DNA of 64,000 nucleotides from Avena insularis (taxonomy: Eukaryota > Streptophyta > Magnoliopsida > Poales > Poaceae): contig CM042685.1 in NCBI GenBank assembly GCA_023614405.1, positions 90,510,684 through 90,574,683 of the forward strand, in the 5' to 3' direction. Below are positions 35,748-47,014 of this stretch, piece after piece (position 1 is the stretch's first letter; the number at the start of each line of letters is the position of its first letter). The notes under the pieces were generated by a model. That model ran no database searches, was not told the origin of the DNA, and saw nothing but the letters and a program-made list of their open reading frames with translations. The position numbers and the translations under genes are program-made.

Positions 35748-36998
35748 TCTCCTTTTATAGGCTCGACGACGAGACCGCGAGGGATGGGCAGACGACGGTG
35801 GTGACACGGCTACGGGCGACTAGAGGCATGGCCGAGGTTGGCGATCGATGGGCGGTCTCCTGGCGATGCTCTAAGGTTTAAATGCGCGTGTAGGTGCGGT
35901 GGCAAACGGTCGGGAACGCGCGGTGCTCTGTGCGGCAGAGGCGGCGTCTTCGACGGCGAGCGGTGGCTGTGAGGCATGGGGCGGCGAATGGGGGTGTCTG
36001 CAAGGTTGCTGGGGCGGTGGTGATCACGCGTGCATGCGGCGAGGCGTGGCAAGTGCTGATGTGTCGAGGGTGGCGCTGGCGCCTCTCGGCATGCTTGCGA
36101 GTGGCTTGGCATGGCCTGGGCGTGTGGTCAGGGAGTGGCATGGATGGCTGGGACCGGGAGGGCGGGGTTCTTGCATAGCTCCCGGAGACTAGTTCATCTC
36201 CTAGCTTGCTGTCCACATTGGGGTGACATGGGTGCTCTCGGCCTGTTCACCATTGATGACATTGGCGAGTTTACAGTGGTGCTAGAGCTTAGATAAGGTT
36301 GCTAGATGATCTACTAAGGCTAGTGTAACCATAGAGGGAACAAGGTTGGCTCAAAACACTGCTCAAAATAGTGTTTGTGATTTTGTTGATTTGAATCTGC
36401 AACTTGTTTGATGAAATGGCCGCATGAACTTAAGTTTTGAATCTTGAAAAGATTTTTGGTGGGTGTGCTAGGCATGTGTTGGTGATACTGTGGATGCTTG
36501 GGTTTTGAAAATTGAACTTGTTTAAGTGGTTTTTGAAATAATGGGATCTTCCCATATGAGATAGATTCAAATTTAAACTGTCATTTAAACTATGCATTCA
36601 AATGTTTTTGCATGATCACAAAGTGGGCCTTGGTACCTTATTATGAGTACTATCAAGGGGTGCAAATATCTATGCATGTTTCTGTTAAGTTCTGAAAGTT
36701 AAAGATAGCCAAAGTAGGCATGGGAGTTAATTTGGCCAAAGTGACCATTCACTTAATTTGTTTGTTTTGATTTGTTTGCCTTTGGGAAAAGTATGGGATT
36801 TGTTTAGATGATGTTTATTTCACCTAAGAATCATTTTACAAGCAAAGAAACACAGAACCATGTAAATTCAAAAGAATCCAAATTTTAATACATACACATA
36901 TGAATGCTTTCATATTTTTAAATGGAAAAGTTTTTGTTAATCCTAATTTTGAAGATTAGAGTTTGATGATCCAAGTTTAGTATTTTTGGGATGTTACA
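35748..36998 (-). repeat. Element F: inverted LTR of the element A family, second segment (LTR start)
   Basis: Continues F after the G insertion and ends GGGATGTTACA at 36998, the reverse complement of the LTR start TGTAACATCCC. ORFs at 35800-36220 lie in the GC-rich transcript-start region and look like chance ORFs. 36300-36998 is AT-rich and non-coding. Confidence 0.88.
35751..35760 (-). promoter_or_regulatory. TATA box of F, at the G insertion point
   Basis: Minus strand CTATAAAAGG overlaps the TCTCC target duplication. G therefore landed at the core promoter of the F LTR. Confidence 0.6.
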
Positions 36999-38290
36999 CA
37001 AACACTTTTGTCTTCGGTGTTGATGGAGGAATACCTAACAGTTATTCAAAATAACATACAAAGACATGCTCATCCGAGTTCGGTTGTAAACATTTTACAT
37101 ATGCCTATCATACCAAAATTTAAGAAAGGACAATTTAGGTTTTATCCCAGACCATAACTTATATGGGGTGAATGGATCACGATGGTGCTCTTTTCAGTGT
37201 AAATCACTAAAGATTTAATCTTTAAAATACAATGGCAGTTTTATAACTGAAACCTTTGATATCACCATGCCAAACAAGGTTTCATTACATATCTCGAACA
37301 TTTCATACTCCTATGGTGTTTCGGGAAATGCAAATCTAAGGAACGATTCCTCAAATTGTTTAGGTGTTTTGCTAAACTTGTAACTCAAATATATTCCTTT
37401 ATGATCAAATCATAAATTCTTTATTTTCTTGTTACAATAATTTTTCCATTTCATCTTTAAAGTATTTCAAAATTTTCAAATATTTCACACTTCTTCCTCA
37501 TTAAGTAAATATGCACATATATTCACTCAAATTTCCGGAGAAAGCATATGAAGATGAAATCCATCGCTCACGACTACACATAATGGATTACATACATCAA
37601 TATGTACAAATTCCAATAAGTTAGTCGTTCGTTCTTCTTTGGCCTTTGAATGAAATTTCAATTATCTCAAGGAAAGTCTCACAAGTGTCATTTGATCAAA
37701 CTCAAAAGACTCCCAAATTCCATCAGCTTGAAGTTTCTTCATGTTTTCATTCCAATATAATTTAAATGGCGATGTCACTTCATAAGTGATATTTTAATCA
37801 TTTGCCTTGCAACATCTTAGCATTAGCTTTTATGGACCTGATTTCTCCAACTAGATCTGTAAATCATCCATCTTATATGGAATACGGTAATTATTTGAAC
37901 AACCTTTTGCTCTCATAATACCTGATTAAAATAACAATTATTGAAACAAATCTTGAAGGTAAGAATGGATTTCAATGAGAAACACAACCACACTTTGTTT
38001 GTTTTTGATGAACATCATCACATATTCTCTTGCTGGTTACTTAGGCCATTGCAGTTCATGAATTGTGTTGTCCTGCATGACATTTAACACCAACCAATCC
38101 GGTATCCAATACCCAAGAACCACATTGCTTCACAAGCAAAGAATACAACCATAACATGTATAACATCTATATACCTAAGTTGGACATTTCCAGTATTTTC
38201 TTTTCTTCCAAATATTTCCAAGATTCTCTTTTAGCATTTCCTTTCCCTTTTAAAATAATATATCAACATCAATAGTGAGGCCATACACAT
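36999..38290 (-). pseudogene. Ty1/copia protease and integrase remnant
   Basis: Minus-strand motifs, in shifting frames: WVLDTGLV at about 38085-38115 (protease active site DTG), a GAG-pre-integrase-like NMKKLQADGIWESF (about 37715-37765), integrase start ERTTNLLEFVHIDVCNPL (about 37580-37640; intact copies read LLGLIHTDVCGPM), and a C-terminal TPYKLWSGIKPKLSFLKF (about 37105-37170). The order is that of copia pol. The remnant stops at 36999 within the KVFVA-like block near the integrase C-terminus, where F was inserted, and pol resumes at 21822 on the far side. It is heavily decayed, with many stops. Confidence 0.72.
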
Positions 38291-38292
38291 GA

Positions 38293-40180
38293 CACATAGT
38301 CCAAAGCATATATAGTTAAATACTAATGTCTTTGTACTTGCACTTTGAAGTAGGTCACCATCATCAAATGTTTGGCATTCTTTCAAAATCCATAATTTAG
38401 TAATATTTTAGTGTAGTAAAAATTTTACCTACATCTTATATTCATCCTTACCATGACAACTTTCATGATCTAGCTACAATAGCTTATAAAAGCGAATCAC
38501 GAGTATAATGTTATTTTCCAAAACTTTTTTCGAGTATTAGGACGTCTAGCGTCTCCAGCCTTCACAAATTCTCATAGAATATGAGAACATGTATTTTGCT
38601 AAATCATACTCTATCATATTGCAACCAAAACATTGTTTTCAGATATCGCAATATCTTCCACACATGATGATTTCTGAAACATTTCTTTCAGCTCCTAGAT
38701 AACCTTGATCTTAAAACAATCTTTTGAATATCAAGAACCATGGAGGCAAACATGATATTTTAGATACTAACACTGGAATTGTTACTCTTGATTTATTACT
38801 AATTATTAAACTTCAGAGAGTAAAAGGAGTTTGTCGAAACTTTGCAGTAGGACTTTTAAACTTTAGATTGAAACTCAAAACAATACGATACCAGTTCTTA
38901 AAGTAACTATCCAGAATTCTATAGTTCTATTGTCTCAATTATAACTAGGCATAAGGTGGTGAAGAGATGCCAATAACTAGAACAATTATGCAAATTTTCA
39001 CTTTGATTTAATTTATGATAAATTGAGTTCAACTTTTAATCATATTACTATTTGAACTCCCACTGAAAACAACATACCTCATGTTTCCTTAGCGATTACA
39101 CGAACCAAATCCACTACACCAAGTCTGATCATCACAAGATAAGATGTAGCTTCAAAGGAAAACAATCAACATGTTCATCATATCATCCATAACTTATGCT
39201 TTAACTTTTGGTATTCCGTGTTCTGAGGCCATGTATGTACATGTTAGGCTCGTCAAGGTTAACCTTAGTATCCGCATGTGCAAATCTGGCTTGCACCCAT
39301 TGTATGCATGCGTAGAATCTATAACACCCGATCATCACGTGATGCTTCAAAACGACGAGTCTTAGTAATGGTGCCTACTAAGGACGAACACTTTATTACT
39401 TGATATTTAGTGAGAGGGATCATATTATAGTGCTACCGTTGTGATCTAAGCATTATAAGATGCATAAGGGATTAACATCACATGAAATTCATAATGTGTG
39501 ATATGATATGACCTTTATTCTTGTCCCTTTGATCTCCATCTCCGGAGAACAGACATGATCTCCATCATCACTACCATTGCGTCAAGTTTCGTGGCGCCGC
39601 TTCATGGTTGTCCATCACTAATAGCAGCTACTACAACTACTTGGAATAAAGCTATTACATGATGAATAGACACACATGTCTTTAACAAATTTAAAGACAA
39701 CCATTAGGCTCCTGCCGGTTTCCATAATACAATAAGGATCATCTCATACATCAAATATATTCACAATCATATTATGGCCATATCACATCACATGCCCCTA
39801 CAAAAACAAGTTAGACACCTCTAATTTTCTTTGCATGTTTTACGTGGCTAGGGGCTTTCGAATAAGAACCGTTCTTACCTATGAACAAGAACCACAACAC
39901 TGATAGAAGTGTTGTCAAGTTCGTATTGTAAGTTGGATCTTAACTATGATGGGAGAGACAGACACTTGCAAAGCCACTTGTGCAATGCAAGTTGCATGTT
40001 GAGCGTGGAGCAAGTCTCATATGCGACGGCATGTAATGTTAGCCTGGCCCTCTTCATCCCACCATCCCACAAGATTCAAAGTACACGAAAATCAAGCGAC
40101 AACAAAAGCAACAACATCCACAAAACCATTGTTATCTACTCCTGCAACAGATCTACGCATATATTCAATGCTGATACCAC
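38293..40180 (-). other. Leader-like region of E, homologous to the whole internal region of D
   Basis: Matches 10841-12414 along most of its length; 38300-38420 matches 10850-10960, and 38728-38870 matches 11271-11400. The minus-strand primer site TGGTATCAGC is at 40170-40179. The similarity stops at the point where D has its polypurine tract. No coding region is recognised; small ORFs at 38724 and 39909 are chance ORFs. Confidence 0.75.
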
Positions 40181-40578
40181 TTTAGGTTTGCAGCATAGAA
40201 AGCAAATAATTAAAATCACAACAACGAATAAAACCAAGATCCAATCTATAGAAAAGCTAAGATAAAATGTACGTGCAATGAGATAGAAGAGAACTAACCC
40301 TTGTAGATCCAAAGCCTTAACGAGATCTAATCTCGTGGTTGATGTAGTTGATCAATTACTGATCTCAAGATCACGATTATGATCCTTCCGGTGTCGTGTT
40401 CTGGTAGAGCTTCCGCACTCAAACACACGTACGGAGTCGATGAATACTTTCCTCTCCTTGTTCTAGCGGGAAGTGGAGGTAGTAGATCCCCTCGAAATCC
40501 CAGAAGCACGATAGCGTGGTGGTGGTGGTGGAGGAGAGATTTTTGCAGGGCTTCGCCTAAGCCAGAGTAGGAGGAAGG
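40181..40578 (-). repeat. 5' LTR of E, segment next to the primer site
   Basis: Starts TTTAGGTTTGCAGCATAG, the equivalent of TGTAGGGTTCGCAACATAG in D. GAAGG at 40574-40578 is the target duplication of C. The LTR continues at 51360. Confidence 0.85.
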
Positions 40579-43500
40579 TGTAGAGGTTCCAACCTTTAAT
40601 AAGGTAGAGATCCCTGTATCTACAATGCTAGTCCCTGGATCAATAGCTAGCATCCACAGTTAAGATGTAAGATCAAGAAACAAAGGTCATAATACAACTT
40701 TATAACCAGGAATAAAATAATTCATTACATCTTACATAGCTCATTTGGCTATCTCATTACAATGCAGTAGAAATAACTATAGCATGGAGTCCTTCATCTT
40801 CAAAGTGCCACAGGCAATCATGTTGGTTGTAGACTTGTAATCCTAATCAACACACTTCACCAACATCAAACAAACCTGCAACATAATAAATTACAGCCAC
40901 AAGGGTCAATACATTTGAATTGTATTGGCAAGTGATACTATGGTAGTATAGTGGAGTCTATCATCTATATGCATTTGGATAAGTGGAGCTTAGGCTTGCT
41001 TTGCTCAAAATAGTTTTTCCTTATCATTTGGAAAACATTAAGTTTTGTTTGGCAAAAATCACCCAAGGAACCACCAATAGAAATTAGTGAACCTTCTCCC
41101 TTGTTCAACCACAAGTTTTTAACTTAAAAATTGGGATGAGGAGATTCTTGATAGCTTCCATGTCTTGATGCTCAAATTGTCCATTGTCGGGGACACGACT
41201 AAGTACTTAGATTTTTCACTCTTCAGAGGTGGTGCACTTTCCCCACAAGACTCGACATGCATCGAGACAAGATCTTTCAGAAGCCTTCCCTTAGACTAGA
41301 ATGAACGCGTTCCAACCTATGATCCCCTACCACCAACTGTCTGTTTGGCTAAGTTATTGCAACCTATATGATCCAGGCAGAGCACATAATGCCAAGTGGA
41401 TGCACTTGAAGCTTCTCAACATTTAACATCTCAAATCTCTTTGTTCCTGGGTGGCATTCCACAAGTGAGATATCAAGTTTTCCCCAGTATACTGGACTTG
41501 GTGATGCCCTAGTTTTCCCCAGTATACTGGACTTGTGTAACCACTAAACACAAACCTTTCTTTCCATTCCACCCAGGTGATTCATTCACTTAGTTGTTTT
41601 ATTAAACAAAACACAAGTCCTTGACTTAGAGATATTCCATAGCATGAATATAATTCAGCCTTGTTTTCTACTAGCTAGACTAAGCATGATAGTAGTAGGA
41701 ATATTAACATAGAAAAAATCTACTAAGGTTTCATCTACTAGGATTTCCCATGGCATAGTTTATACTTAGCAAAAATTACATGCAAGTCCTACTTAGAAAT
41801 ATTACAAATGCATAGTGAAAATAATGGGACAAAAGTATGTAGCACCACTTGCCTTTTCGTTAGAGATTATAAGTTCACTCCTTGATCTTTCAATAGTCAC
41901 ACTCTTCAAATGTCACTACAATTCAATCAAGCAAGGCACAAATTCAATCTACCATTCAAGCAATCATCACATAGAACAATAAAAACAAAGCTATGCATGC
42001 AAGCATGTGAAATATTGTTTTATTTGGAAAAGTGGTTTCTATTAGGTCATAAACATTTTGAAACACCCATTGGTCATTTATACAAGTGGTAAAACCATTT
42101 GATATCAAGTTAGTGAAAAAGGCCATTTAAATTATTTTTGTTTTGTTAGAAATGGTTCCAAATCAAAGTAATATTTTCTAGTGTTTGAAAAATACATTTT
42201 TAAACACAAATGTTAGTGTTTTAAGGTCAAGTTTTTAATATTGAAACCATTTGCAAAAGGTTTTACCTATAAACCACTTTTATACCAAATTAATATTTTA
42301 TGTTGTTGAAAATGCTTTTTAGCAAAGTAATAATTTATAGGGTTCATCAAATATATTTTTAAATCTCAAAACTTTGTGTTTAGGGTCATAGAGTTTAAAT
42401 GCAATCATTTTACGAAGGTTTTATTCAAAAAGCATTTTTATAACATATTCAATCTTTTTATTTAGCTAGAAATGCTTATATTCAAAGATTTATTCTTTAG
42501 CATCACAAAAATATGTTTTTAAATCCATAAGTTGGTTTATATGGTCAGTAGGTTCAGAAAAATCCATTTGCCAAAGATTTTACCATAAAAATATTTCTAG
42601 AATAATTTTTATATTCAAATTATTCCTACACAAGTTTCTGCAAAAACAACCAATTTAACAGAAGCAATTTACTAAACAAAAGCACATGGTTGGAAAGTAA
42701 TTGTTCTGATGATTCCATTGATATAAAATCTGCAAAATTTGGACGTGTAGATTAAACGTTATGAATTTTACAACATCTAATCACTAATAGATCAAATTTC
42801 TTTTTTAAAACCAGAGTCTGGCTACGTGTCACGTTCTTATTGGACAATACCGGTTCGTGCGGATCGGCTGCTGTGGTGCGTTGGATATCAAGCGCATCGC
42901 ACGGTACAGAATCAAACATACCGCTTTGGTTTAAGTTCTAATCTCGCACACATGATTTAGATCTAACGTCCCAAATCTTATTGACCATAGGTGGTAGCGG
43001 CCGGCGCCCGTGACTGGGTGTCGGCGCGCCGCCTCCGCATATAGTTTCCGGCGATGAGTGAAGTCGGAGAGGGAGAGAGGGCTCACCGAGGTCTCCGTGG
43101 CATGGGGTGCTCGACGTAGTCTTCTCCTGGACAGGGGAGCACGAGGTAGACTGGAATTCCTCGTCGGAGTAGCTCTCTGTACGGGCACGCACGACTGTCG
43201 ACGGGGACGAGGCTACAAGGAACGGGAAGGTAAGCGGAGGGTACCGTTAGCTTCGTACGCGAGTTTCAAACAAGTGAGCATCAAAAAGAGGGCAAGGGGG
43301 GTCTATGCTAACCAGGGAAACTCGTCGGAGAAGGAGAAGACGGCGGAGGCGAAATGTGTCGTCGTCGTGTGGAGGAGGCGGGCAGCCATGCAAGCCAACC
43401 AAGCTAGTAAAGTGGGCACGCCCTGAGAGCAGGCTAGTGGGGTCCGGAGGAAGAGTGGGGGATCGTGGGAGAAGGAGAAAGCGGGGCCGAAATGTGATGT

Positions 43501-45108
43501 CGTGGATGGAGGCTGGTTTTCGTGAATAATAGCCAAACATAATATCAGGCCCGGGGTGCTGGAGGTGAGCTGGGAACGACCGGAATCGACCGGAGGAGGT
43601 CGTCGGAGCAGTGGCGGTGTGAGGAAGATTCCGAGCAGCCTAGGGGCGGGAAGAAGCTGGGGATTGAGGGAAAAGGAGTAGAGAGGGGAGGCGATTAAGT
43701 ACGCGTGGTCACGGGGTGGATTAACGGAGGCAGTAACGCGAATTGATGCCGTCTTCAACGGGCAGAAACGGCGAGGAGGTAGGGGGCGTGGTCAACGCGG
43801 GTGAGGACGAAGCTGACAGGGCAGTGGGACCTAGTGGCAGAGAGAGAGAGAGAGGAGAGGTGGGGTCCAGTGGCCAGTGGGTTTGCGGGTGAGAACTGTG
43901 GTGGAAAAGAAAACGTTTCAAGGGGGAGAGAGGTGGGCTGCTGGGCCTGATGGGCTGGGCTTGCTGGTTGGGCTGGCTTGTTTTACTTTTTTTTCCTTCT
44001 CTCTTTTATTTTTCTTTTTCCATTTTGATTTTCTGTTTTGAATTTGTTTAAACATTTCAAACAACCATTTGAATTCAAAACCTTGCCAAACTTTCTGTAA
44101 ATTTTCCACACTGTTTTAGACATGCATTTAATGTCTATTTTTAGAATAAATATTTCATTTACACATGGTTTGTTATTTATTTAAAAAGACAATTGTTTTT
44201 ATTTAAACAAAATATATTTATATTCTCAAACTCTTTATTTGAATTCTAATTTTCACTAAACCTTTTCAGTAGGTTTTATTTACTTAATAAGGTGTTAAAT
44301 AATTCACTTTGATTTGTTTAAAGTATTTTAATATGATTATTAATCATTTTAATTTGGGTAAATGTCTTTATTCCAATAAAATCAAATATGGTTTTAATTC
44401 CATAAATTTTATTTAGATGATTTCTTTGATTCCATTTAAGTTAATTAAATAACTTTTATTCCACTTGGGTAAATTCCAATTATTATTTTCCCCTGATTTA
44501 ATTAATCATTTCTTATTAGGAACTTTGTCTTTAATCAATTGGAATAGAATTTGGTTAAGGCCATTTTATTTTATTTGAATATTCTTTATTACTTTATTTT
44601 ATTTGGATTATCTTTATTCCATTTTCTTGTGGACTTGGCCAAGATTTAATTTGGCTTTAAATATTCCTTAATTATTATTTCTTTCTTTATCTTATAAAAT
44701 CCATATCTTTTTATTTATAGTTCCAAACTTGGTGATTCCAATTTGTAAAACCTTATTTAATATTTGCTTATACTTTTAAATCCTTTTAGGATTACTTGCT
44801 CACAATTTGGTTTGGATTTTAGATAGGAGCTTTATTGGCTTTGGAAATTTTAATTTCTTTAAATTCATAAGATTTTATCTATGGTTCCAAATTAATTTAA
44901 ACCAATTTCTATGGTTTTATAACATTTCTATTTGTCATTCTTGATTTGAATTTAGTTGGATTCAAACTTCATTCAAAGTTTGTTCAAGATGGGTTTTTAA
45001 GTTTCCATTTAGAAACAAAAGTTTCTTTTCACCCTAAATTTCAACAATTATTTATTTTGTTTATTTATCTTTCACATTACAAAATTTGGAAAATTTTGGG
45101 ATGTGACA
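40579..45108 (-). repeat. 3' LTR of element C
   Basis: Collinear with 47015-51359. 42930-43960 is GC-rich with many overlapping ORFs on both strands (promoter/5' region; chance ORFs); the rest is AT-rich and non-coding. It differs from the other copy by several insertions, for example a stretch at 43430-43560 that is absent or rearranged near 49800. Confidence 0.92.
41476..41535 (-). repeat. 25-bp direct repeat pair, period 35, in the LTR of C
   Basis: The block from AGTTTTCCCCAG to the following CTGGACTTG occurs at 41476-41500 and 41511-41535. The same pair is at 47912-47936 and about 47947-47971 in the other LTR, so it predates this insertion. Confidence 0.85.
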
Positions 45109-45145
45109 GGCTACCACCCTTAAAAGAAATCTCGTCCCGAGATTT
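45109..45145 (-). other. Pre-PPT hairpin and polypurine tract of element C
   Basis: AAATCTCG (45127-45134), loop TCC, CGAGATTT (45138-45145) is a perfect 8-bp stem with a 3-base loop. The polypurine tract is AAGGGTGGTAGCC on the minus strand (45109-45121), just before the 3' LTR. Confidence 0.8.
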
Positions 45146-45216
45146 GGGAAGGCTAGAGGTTACAAGTTGTCTTCAAAACGACTAGGGTACTACCACCCTA
45201 AAAAAATTCAACTAAA

Positions 45217-46326
45217 TTACATCTTGGCTTGCTTGGGATCTTGATGAAACTTCTCTGGACAGACATCTGCATAATGTCCTTTGTTTCCACACTTGAAACA
45301 TGTGACAAGGCTGAGATCTCTCATAGGCTTGTTTTTCTTGTACTTCATCTTTTCTGGACAATTGCTTGCATAATGTCCTTGGTTACCACAATTGTAACAT
45401 GTGACAAGGTTGAGTTCTTCACGTATCTTCTATGGACAAGTTGATACATAATGGCCTAGCTCTTTGCAGTTGTTGCACCGCACTTGGCTAATTTCCTTAT
45501 ACTTCTTCTTCTTCTCCGGACATTCATTGGCATAGTTTCCCATCTCTTTGCAATCGCAACATTGCACTTGGCTTTTGTCCTTCTTATTCTTGGGTTTCTC
45601 CAAAGCTAGGAGTTCTTCTAGTTCATGCTCTTGATATCTCACCTCAAAGGTGGGAAAGTCTCATGGTTTCCTTAATCATTTCCTTGGATAATACATATGT
45701 TTCCTCTTTTGTCCATCAAGGTGAGTCATATTGTATGGAGTTGCAAGATGAGATTTTCCTTTGTCTTAATCCTTCTTGGTAGAAGTTGTTTCCTCCTGGG
45801 GGTTTACAAACGCTTGATGCACTCCACCTTGTTTCCTTTGTTGAACTATGGAATAGATGGGGCATTGGATAGGGACATGATCATTTCCTTCACATAGGAA
45901 ACAAGTACCTTGAGATGTGGGGCATTGATTAGTTGGATGTTTCTCTTCACAATTAGGGCATTGATCTTCATGCTCTTTGGAAGTGTGATCCATGTCTCCA
46001 CAAATATTGCAAGCTTGAGTTCCTTCTATAATATCATCCTTGACATCATTGTTGTCACCATCTCCTTGGGAAAGGATGTCTCCCATGTTGATCATTTGAT
46101 TTGTCACCCTTTGCATCAATTGGGTTTGGGTTTCCAAAAACCCTTGCATGGTTGGGTCTAACTCATTGTTGTTGGCCAAAAATTGAGTTGTCACTTGGTT
46201 CAAGTGGGTTTGGGTTACTATGAGTTCTCTCATGTGAATCTCTTGGTTGTTGTTGTCACCATTCTTGATGTTGGACTTTCTTGGAGTAGTCATCTGTTTG
46301 GGTTGGATTGGGATTAGAATAGGCAA
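45217..46326 (-). pseudogene. Gag-like protein with seven zinc-knuckle-like motifs (broken)
   Basis: A single minus-strand frame runs from an ATG at 46326 to a TAA at 45217, about 370 codons, interrupted by stops near 45766, 45685, 45675 and 45430. The N-terminal third is Gln/Asn-rich with helical content (LIVTQTHLNQVTTQFLANNN). Knuckle-like motifs follow: CNICGDMDHTSKEH, CPNCEEKHPTNQC and CFLCEGNDHVPIQC upstream of 45766; CCDCKEMGNYANEC (His replaced by Asn), CNNCKELGHYVSTC, CYNCGNQGHYASNC and CFKCGNKGHYADVC downstream. Four fit CX2CX4HX4C exactly. Such motifs bind single-stranded nucleic acid. I see no capsid core, protease or pol. It could be a packaging-only gag or a captured cellular CCHC protein. 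Confidence 0.75.
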
Positions 46327-47012
46327 AAGATTTCTAAGGAAATAATTCTAATCACACACATCACAAGTCACACAAGCAATGTGCAAGCAATCACAAACAA
46401 ACACTCCACTCAAACGACAAGTTTCAAGCACATTTTCATGCAACAAAATATTTTTGCTACACCACATAAGTTGGTGGGTTTGATCTAAACTAAATATGGT
46501 GGTTCAACTATATGGTTCACTTGAGATCATTCTATCCTTCTTAGTTGATTCTTCATGAACAAGATCATTTTATCCTTGGAGAATTTCTTGTATATTGGTC
46601 ACAAAACTTCAAAGGTGATGATGGTTCCTTCTAAGTTGTATTTCCTTAGTCTTCAAGTCTTGAGTAATATTTATTGGCTCACTCGTAGTCCTTGGTGATG
46701 TCCAAGTTGAAGTCCTTGGTGAAAATAAAGTTTAGGTCTTTGATAATGTTTAAGTTGAAGTCATTTGAGTTGGTGAAGTCCTTTGCTCAAGTTGATGTCT
46801 TTGTTCTTATTGAAGTCTTTGCTTATGTTGAGGCTTTGTCCATCAAGTTTGAAAAGGAAGAGATGTAGAATCAAAACCAAAAATGGTTATGGAAAGAGTT
46901 TACAAGATTGTTTTTAAATAAGTTTTGGAACAAAAACAACTCCTATTTTTCTAAGGGGTTTTGTCCAATCCTAGGGTTACAATTCTACAGGCAACACAGT
47001 GCTCTGATACCA
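46327..47012 (-). other. Leader and primer-binding site of element C
   Basis: Minus-strand TGGTATCAGAGC at 47001-47012 is the tRNA-Met primer site. The leader (46327-47000) is AT-rich with a degenerate TTGAAGTC/AAGTTGAAGTC-type repetition at 46640-46840 and has no gene. Confidence 0.8.
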
Positions 47013-47014
47013 TC

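Noticed and set aside
35800..36220. Arg/Pro/His-rich ORFs on both strands
   Set aside because: Inverted equivalents of the GC-rich LTR region at 6900-7300.
43830..43860. GA-rich microsatellite (also near 50125)
   Set aside because: Short simple repeat shared by both LTRs of C; no added meaning.
42930..43921. ORFs of 85-151 residues, also at 49340-50411
   Set aside because: Present in both LTRs of C but not conserved in frame or length; no motif.
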